A stretch of DNA of 64,000 nt from Streptomyces atratus (lineage in GTDB: Bacteria; Actinomycetota; Actinomycetes; Streptomycetales; Streptomycetaceae): assembly GCF_014648655.1 (NCBI RefSeq), contig NZ_BMRN01000025.1, positions 47,713 to 111,712 of the forward strand, in the 5' to 3' direction. Position 1 is the first letter of the stretch; each line of letters begins with the position of its first letter. The translations under genes and the position numbers were made by a program. Below the pieces are notes generated by a model. It worked only from the letters and a program-made list of their open reading frames with translations. It was not told the origin of the DNA and did no database searches. Positions 59,469 through 64,000 of this stretch are shown in pieces.

Positions 59469-60425
59469 TCAGGTGATGTCGTCCGGGGCGAGGTCGGGGC
59501 GCAGGCGGTGCCAGAAGGGATGGCGCAGTCGGCCCGCCCTGGTCCGGGTCGCGTAGCGGACTTCGCCGACCAGACGGGGCAGCACCCACCGTGCGCCGGC
59601 CACCCCGGGTACCTCGTCGAATGGGCATGCGTCGATCGCGGCAGCCTGGAGCAGGCCTGCGAGGGTGGTGCGCTCCGTGTCACTCCAGCCTGTCCCGACA
59701 CTCCCTACATACCGCAGGGCGCCCTTGTGCCGCTGCCCCACCAGCAGCGCGCCGGGCAGGCCGGCGAGCCGGCCACGGCCGGGCACCCACCCGCCGACGA
59801 TCACATCGGCCGTGAGGACGTGCCGGATCTTGATCCACGCACGGGAGCGGACGCCCGGCTCGTACACGGAGGTGAGACGCTTCGCGAGCACGCCCTCCAG
59901 CCCCGCGGCTCGGGTCATCTCCACAGCCTGCGCTCCATGCCCGACGACCGCTGCGGGCGTCGACCAGTGGGCTCCGGCCAGGCCCAGACCCTCCAGGAGG
60001 GTCCGGCGCTCTGTGTACGGCATCTTGGTCAGGCTGCTGCGCCCAAGGAACACGACGTCGAACAAAACCAGGTGGGCCGGCACGATCTGGGCCATGCGGG
60101 CGGCCTTCGCCGGGGATCCGGCCAGCCCCATCCGGGACTGCAGCCGCTCGAAGTCACTGCGCCCCTCGCTGTCGAGTGCGACGATCTCGCCGTCCAGGAC
60201 CGCAGGCCTGTCGAGCGCGGAGCCAAGGCCCGCGAGTTCCGGGTAGGCGGGAGTAATGTCCGTGCCGGACCGGGCCCGCAGGGTCACTGTCCCGTCGCCC
60301 GGCAGGTAGACGATGGCGCGCTGGCCGTCGTGCTTCACCTCGAACGCCCACCGGTCTTCGACGGCCTCGGGCGGCAGGCTGCCGGGGGTGGCGAGCATGG
60401 GCGCGATCCGCGGCAACGTGACCAT
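59469..60425 (-). CDS. ATP-dependent DNA ligase (LigC/LigD ligase-domain type)
   Basis: This 318-residue ligase seals double-strand breaks in non-homologous end joining. The adenylation Lys31 is in EVKHDGQR (motif I); LDGEIVAL (III), EGVLAKR (IV) and WIKIR (V) follow. The C-terminal OB-fold begins around VGGWVPGRGR. It lacks the polymerase and nuclease domains of full LigD. ATG at 60425 has a weak AAGGGCG site. It starts 20 bases after the ku gene on the same strand, forming a two-gene repair operon. Confidence 0.93.
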   Translation of the reverse strand: MVTLPRIAPMLATPGSLPPEAVEDRWAFEVKHDGQRAIVYLPGDGTVTLRARSGTDITPAYPELAGLGSALDRPAVLDGEIVALDSEGRSDFERLQSRMGLAGSPAKAARMAQIVPAHLVLFDVVFLGRSSLTKMPYTERRTLLEGLGLAGAHWSTPAAVVGHGAQAVEMTRAAGLEGVLAKRLTSVYEPGVRSRAWIKIRHVLTADVIVGGWVPGRGRLAGLPGALLVGQRHKGALRYVGSVGTGWSDTERTTLAGLLQAAAIDACPFDEVPGVAGARWVLPRLVGEVRYATRTRAGRLRHPFWHRLRPDLAPDDIT

Positions 60426-60445
60426 GATGGCGCGCCCTTGTCCGG

Positions 60446-61390
60446 TCAGGACGTGCTGCGTTTCTTCGTAGCCGGTTTCCTGGCCGTGATCTTCTTCGAG
60501 GCCGCCGTTTTCTTCGCCGCGGTCTTCTTGGCCAGAGCAATCTCCTTCTTCGCAGTTGTCTTCCTGCTGGGCCGAATCTCGTGCACGGTCGCGCCCCCGC
60601 CGGGCTCGCCGCGCGCTTCCTTGGCCGCTTTGACCGAGGCGTTCAGGGCGGCCATCAGGTCCACGACCTTCCCGGGCCCCCTCTCCTCGCCCTCGGCCGG
60701 CTCCGGGAGCTCCTTGCCCTCCGACTTCGCCTCGATCAGCTCTTCCAGGGCGTCGCGGTACTGGTCCCGGAAGCTGCTGATGTCGTCCATGGCCAGGGTG
60801 TCGGTGAGCTGGACGGCCCGCTCGATCTCGTCGTCATCCAGATCGGCAGCCTTGGGCATGAGGGATTCGGGACTGCGGATCTCATCCGGCCACCGCATGC
60901 TGTGCAAGACGATCGCGTTCTCACGCACCCGCAGCAGCCCGAGGCGCTCGCGGCCGTGCCAGGCGAATTTCGCGACCGCGACCTTGTCGGAGCGCTCCAG
61001 CGCCTTACGGAGCAGGGTGTAGGGCTTGGCTGCGACCTGTCCGTCAATCGCGAGGAAGTAGCTGTCGCTGATCCGGATCGGGTCGATGCTGTCGGCGTCG
61101 ACGAATGCGACGATCTCGATCGCCTTCGCCGTCGGCAGGGGCATCTCGTCGAGCTCTTCGTCAGTGACCGGGACGACCTGGTCCTTGGTGAGCTCGTAGC
61201 CCTTGCCGATCTCGTCCTGCGGCACGACCTCGTCATCGAGCTCGCACACCTTCCGGGTGCGGACCCTGCCCATGTCCTCCAGGTGCACCTGGTGGAAGCG
61301 GATCGAACGGTCCTCGGTAGCACTAATGATCTTGATCGGGATCGTGACCAGGCCAAAGCTGATAGCTCCGGTCCACAAGGGCCGCGGCAT
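60446..61390 (-). CDS. ku: Ku protein, non-homologous end joining
   Basis: This 314-residue protein binds DNA ends as a homodimer and recruits the ligase. The Ku core (residues 1-250) begins MPRPLWTGAISFGLVTIPIK and includes ISDSYFLAIDG and AWHGRERLGLLR. A C-terminal tail of about 55 residues is rich in Lys and Ala (AKKTAAKKTAASKK), making it longer than the minimal bacterial Ku; such tails bind DNA. ATG at 61390 sits five bases after GGAGG, so the longer upstream frame is not used. Confidence 0.95.
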   Translation of the reverse strand: MPRPLWTGAISFGLVTIPIKIISATEDRSIRFHQVHLEDMGRVRTRKVCELDDEVVPQDEIGKGYELTKDQVVPVTDEELDEMPLPTAKAIEIVAFVDADSIDPIRISDSYFLAIDGQVAAKPYTLLRKALERSDKVAVAKFAWHGRERLGLLRVRENAIVLHSMRWPDEIRSPESLMPKAADLDDDEIERAVQLTDTLAMDDISSFRDQYRDALEELIEAKSEGKELPEPAEGEERGPGKVVDLMAALNASVKAAKEARGEPGGGATVHEIRPSRKTTAKKEIALAKKTAAKKTAASKKITARKPATKKRSTS

Positions 61391-61744
61391 GCGCACCTCC
61401 AAGCCCCCCTGGCAGTGTGGGCCGGGAAGCGGACCGGAGCGCCGGAGAAGGGATGCCAGACCCTTGGAGCGCAGCCGGGCCACCGCCCGTAACCCGATCC
61501 TCACGCCAGCCCAGGCCGCGCGCATCTGGATCAGCCGGATGCACCGACCAGCTCCAACGGCCGGCCAGCTGCCGCCATGGCCCTGTGCCGCAGCGTGGCT
61601 ATGCGGTGGTGCGGTCGGGGTCGGGGAGCTCGGGCGGGAAGTCCCGATCCAGGATTTCCGCCCAGTGAGTGGTGCAGGACAACGAAGCCGGTGGTGTCGG
61701 CCCGTGTCGCCAGTCCTTACCCGAGCACGACCAGCACGTCGGGA
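61391..61744. other. Intergenic stretch upstream of ku without a supported gene
   Basis: No complete gene was found in these 354 bases. A minus-strand frame near 61610-61680 reads THWAEILDRDFPPELPDPDR before a stop, which looks like a protein C-terminus, but no start or family was recognised; it may be another gene fragment. The ku promoter should lie here, but no clear boxes were identified. Confidence 0.45.
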
Positions 61745-62173
61745 TTAATGCCGGCTCTCCAGCAGGTCCTTGAACTTCTCCAGGTCGGTCCGGACTGTGT
61801 CCTCGATCGCATGGACCTGGGCGAATCCCTTCGGGCCGCCGAAGGTCGCCCGCACGGTGTCTGGGTCGTACTCCAGCCGGACTTGCAACTGGGTGTGCTT
61901 GTCGTCCAGCGGGTTCACGGCGAAGGCGGCCTTCAGCTCCGGGCTGTCCACCGTCCAGTCCATCACCTGACCCTTGCCACGATCGGCAATGCGAGTCTCG
62001 AAAGCCTGCTCGTCGTCCCCGATCCGGACGTCGAGATGGGCTCGGCTGCTGCCGTGCGCAGCTGCGCTCTTCACGCCCTCCATGAACATTGGGTACTCAT
62101 CGATGCGGTGCAGCTGCGCCCAGACTTCCTGCGCCGGGACAGCGACGTTGACCTGTTCTTCGAGCCTGCTCAT
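61745..62173 (-). CDS. SRPBCC family protein (polyketide cyclase-like fold)
   Basis: This 142-residue protein has the START/SRPBCC pattern: SRLEEQVNVAVPAQEVWAQL at the N-terminus, RIDEYPMFMEGVKS, and a long C-terminal helix (TVRTDLEKFKDLLESRH). The fold binds hydrophobic ligands or acts on polyketides, but small stand-alone members like this have no assigned role. ATG at 62173 has a GAGG site eight bases upstream; the open frame extends to 62212 with weaker support. Confidence 0.85.
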   Translation of the reverse strand: MSRLEEQVNVAVPAQEVWAQLHRIDEYPMFMEGVKSAAAHGSSRAHLDVRIGDDEQAFETRIADRGKGQVMDWTVDSPELKAAFAVNPLDDKHTQLQVRLEYDPDTVRATFGGPKGFAQVHAIEDTVRTDLEKFKDLLESRH

Positions 62174-62363
62174 CGCGAGAGCCTCGCTTCCCGGCCCGGC
62201 CGCCCGGGCCATCAGTACCTCCAGCCTGCTCTGCTACCCGCCTCCCGGCCACCCAGCCCAGTTCTGGCTCACGTTCCACAATCCGGTCACGCTCCGTGAG
62301 CGTGGAGGGCCTTGCGCAGCAAGACGGGACACCGGAGGCTGAGAACATTCTTCGAATCCGGTG

Positions 62364-62673
62364 ACAGCGGCAGACCGCCAGCGGCCAGGACACCATCCGG
62401 TTCCGCGGCATCGACGTCTTCGGTCTGCCCGCTGCCGAGGTGGTGACCCTGCTGCGAGGGCTCGCCACGATCACCGAGGCCGAGGACGACCCGGCCTCCT
62501 TCATCGCACCAGACCTTCTTCTCAGCTTCTGGCGCCCCTTCGAAGCGGACGACGAACCCGACGAAGAACAGGGCTACTACTTCAGCTCGGTCCTCCTGGC
62601 TCGACCCGGCTACTACGACACACCCGCTGAAGCCGCTGCCAGACTCCGCGCGGTTGGACACCAGGAGCCGTGA
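62364..62673 (+). pseudogene. Partial gene for an unknown protein, N-terminus missing
   Basis: After an in-frame stop at 62361 the frame reads QDTIRFRGIDVFGLPAAEVV, then ATITEAEDDPASFIAPDLLL and an acidic DDEPDEEQGYYFSSVLLARP before the stop at 62673. The acidic, well-folded-looking composition indicates real coding ancestry. No convincing start or ribosome site exists before the conserved part; GTG at 62437/62440 could start a shortened product. Its family is unknown. Confidence 0.5.
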
Positions 62674-62721
62674 CCTGACGAGAGTTTGGCTGGGTGGCGA
62701 CCCACCCGTTACCAGCGCCTA

Positions 62722-63075
62722 TCAGAGTGGAAGGGCCTCATCAACCACGGTCTTCAGGTCTGTCGGCAGATCAGGTGAGTCCCGCCAGTTCTGGGCGATC
62801 AGCAAGAGCGCGACCCATGCGTCACGCGCTTCAGCGTTCGACTGCCCGGAAAAAACCGCGTCCAGCACCCGTCTGGCAAGACCGTCGACAACCGCATACA
62901 GGGCATTCGAGACCTTGCCCACGTCGTCCAGAGGCGAGCCCGCAGCATGAGACGGTGCACCGTCGAGCCGGATGGTGACTGAGGCAGCCGAGTACGTCCT
63001 TCCATGGAGGAAGTCACGAAGGCTGCCAATTTGATGACGCGACGGCAGAGGCGGCTGATCAGGACTTTGAGGCAC
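62722..63075 (-). CDS. Hypothetical protein
   Basis: This 117-residue frame begins with GTG at 63075 and reads SLRDFLHGRTYSAASVTIRL, later VSNALYAVVDGLARRVLDAV and DAWVALLLIAQNWRDSP. The two amphipathic helices and balanced composition look like a genuine small soluble protein. I recognise no family. There is no strong ribosome site. It lies between gene fragments in the decayed right-hand part of the window. Confidence 0.5.
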   Translation of the reverse strand: MPQSPDQPPLPSRHQIGSLRDFLHGRTYSAASVTIRLDGAPSHAAGSPLDDVGKVSNALYAVVDGLARRVLDAVFSGQSNAEARDAWVALLLIAQNWRDSPDLPTDLKTVVDEALPL

Positions 63076-63115
63076 ACCGTCACCCTATTTGAAGCGGGAC
63101 CGTCGCTAACGTCCC

Positions 63116-63415
63116 TCACACAGCAGCGAAGCCCCGAACTGCAACGAGGCCACATAGACCCGAGATAACCGTGGTGCGCAGCGCGGTGACCCAGTACAGG
63201 AGCCGTACGCGCTCGAGTTCGTCGGCGTACTGGCGCAGTTGGGGGCCGACGGTGCCGCCGGGGATCGGCTCGCCGACGTCGGGGTCGACGGAGATGACGA
63301 CCAGGGCGCGGTCCAGGGCGTGGATCTCGGCCTCGCTGGTCAGGTTCTCCAGCTGCTTCGCGGCGGAGTCGGAGAACGCGATCCGGGCGCGGCGCGGGCC
63401 GTGCGGTGGGGCCAT
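63116..63415 (-). pseudogene. ParE/RelE-like toxin gene with aberrant 3' end
   Basis: The minus-strand frame from ATG 63415 encodes ARIAFSDSAAKQLENLTSEA, LDRALVVISVDPDVGEPIPG and LERVRLLYWVTALRTTVI. This resembles small ParE/RelE-fold toxins in which the last strand (YWVTALRTTVIVAYIE-like) closes the sheet. Here the sequence departs after TTVI into SGLCGLVAVRGFAAV, which suggests that the true C-terminus was replaced. The ATG overlaps the stop of the preceding (antitoxin-position) frame in a TGATG arrangement. Activity is doubtful. Confidence 0.55.
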
Positions 63416-63515
63416 CAGGCGACGGCCGGGCGCTGGGCGGCGAGGCGGGTGAGGTGGGCCTCGCGCAGCTCTTCCCACGGGGTGCACTGCTCGGGGTCGG
63501 GCAGGCCGTTGGTGG
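63415..63515 (-). pseudogene. C-terminal remnant of the toxin's partner gene
   Basis: The frame ending with TGA at 63415-63417 reads VATNGLPDPEQCTPWEELRE, then AHLTRLAAQRPAVA. It overlaps the toxin ATG (TGATG), as antitoxin genes often do. Upstream, at about 63515, it runs into an IS1380-type transposase fragment on the other strand, so the N-terminal, DNA-binding part is lost. Confidence 0.55.
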
Positions 63516-63839
63516 CGACACGCCGTCGTCGAGCAGGTCATCGCGGACAGCAAAGCCTCCGCCCTGGCCCACCTGCCGTCGGGGAAGTTCAACGCCAACG
63601 CCGCCTGGCTCACCCTGTGGGCGATGGCCTGCAACCTGCTGCGGGCAGTCGGCGCACTGACCTCCGCCTTCCACGCCAAGGCCACCACCGCCACCCTCCG
63701 CGCCCACCTGATCCAGGTCCCGGCCCGGATCGCCCGCTCCGCACGGCGTATCACACTGCACCTACCGCACAACTGGCCCTGGCGAGACGCGTGGACACAG
63801 TTGTTCGGCACCGTCCACCGCCCACCCGAACCGGCCTGA
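63516..63839 (+). mobile_element. 3' fragment of an IS1380-family transposase
   Basis: The plus-strand frame to the TGA at 63839 reads HAVVEQVIADSKASALAHLP, SGKFNANAAWLTLWAMACNL, HAKATTATLRAHLIQVPARI and RRITLHLPHNWPWRDAWTQL. This is the C-terminal part of the DDE transposase of IS1380 elements, with the third catalytic residue (Glu in VEQVIAD). About 350 N-terminal residues are absent, and the left boundary abuts the antitoxin remnant. The right inverted repeat of the element was not identified in the remaining 160 bases. Confidence 0.8.
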
Positions 63840-64000
63840 CCGCCTCTGCCCGCCCCGCCCCGCCAGGGCCCAACCGGAACCGAACCCTGTGGAAAAGCTG
63901 GGCAGACAGTGAGGATGTCAGTGGCTTCTCCGAGGGGTCTGACTCATGGGCAGACGGACGTCGTCGGACTGTCTTGCGCTGGATCCGTCGATCCACTCGG

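Overview
The window reads as Streptomyces or a very close relative. GC is very high throughout. GTG starts and 4-base stop/start overlaps are frequent. Typical streptomycete genes are present: a subtilisin-inhibitor (SSI) family protein, a Tat-exported PhoD phosphatase, MurT/GatD, the ureABCFGD cluster, a secreted tripeptidyl aminopeptidase and a Ku/LigC end-joining pair. No rRNA, tRNA or CRISPR array was seen.

Layout. 1-9.5 kb: ion transport and stress genes (DUF6325, cation/proton antiporter, DUF2252, ClC channel, small membrane protein, XRE-cupin regulator with a GNAT acetyltransferase, glutathione peroxidase), then an acyl-CoA dehydrogenase divergent from a TetR regulator. 10-16 kb: core genes (peptide deformylase, murT-gatD, pfkA, a CtaG-like protein) ending in an unusual SSI-type inhibitor. 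16-17 kb: wreckage of a cupredoxin and of a GH48 cellulase with a CBM3. 17-31 kb: phoD, then a GH78 rhamnosidase / ABC importer / GH106-like operon and a KimA-like APC transporter. 31-39 kb: on the minus strand, a second sugar operon (substrate-binding protein, two permeases, GH42, GH63/YgjK-like). Neither sugar operon has its own ATPase or regulator, so a shared ATPase of the MsiK type is likely.

39-45 kb: divergent from the second sugar operon is a tightly coupled operon of two glycine-decarboxylase P-protein-like subunits, an AcoX-like NAD-kinase-family protein, an SDR and a GntR regulator. Both P-protein halves lack several normally invariant active-site motifs, and no H, T or L protein is present. 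This is the best candidate for an undescribed pathway in the window.

45-55 kb: a lysophospholipid acyltransferase, an NAD-dependent epimerase-like gene, a secreted aminopeptidase, the urease cluster, and a TetR/membrane-protein pair sharing a repeated operator.

55-64 kb is a decayed accessory zone: a lone Phd-type antitoxin, fragments of an unknown protein and of an amino-acid permease, a frameshifted agmatine deiminase, an orphan oligopeptide ABC ATPase whose upstream partner is cut off at a fragment of another agmatine deiminase, Ku/LigC, small hypotheticals, a broken toxin-antitoxin pair and the 3' end of an IS1380-family transposase. Such accumulation of fragments suggests a chromosome-arm or recombination-prone location; this is inference.
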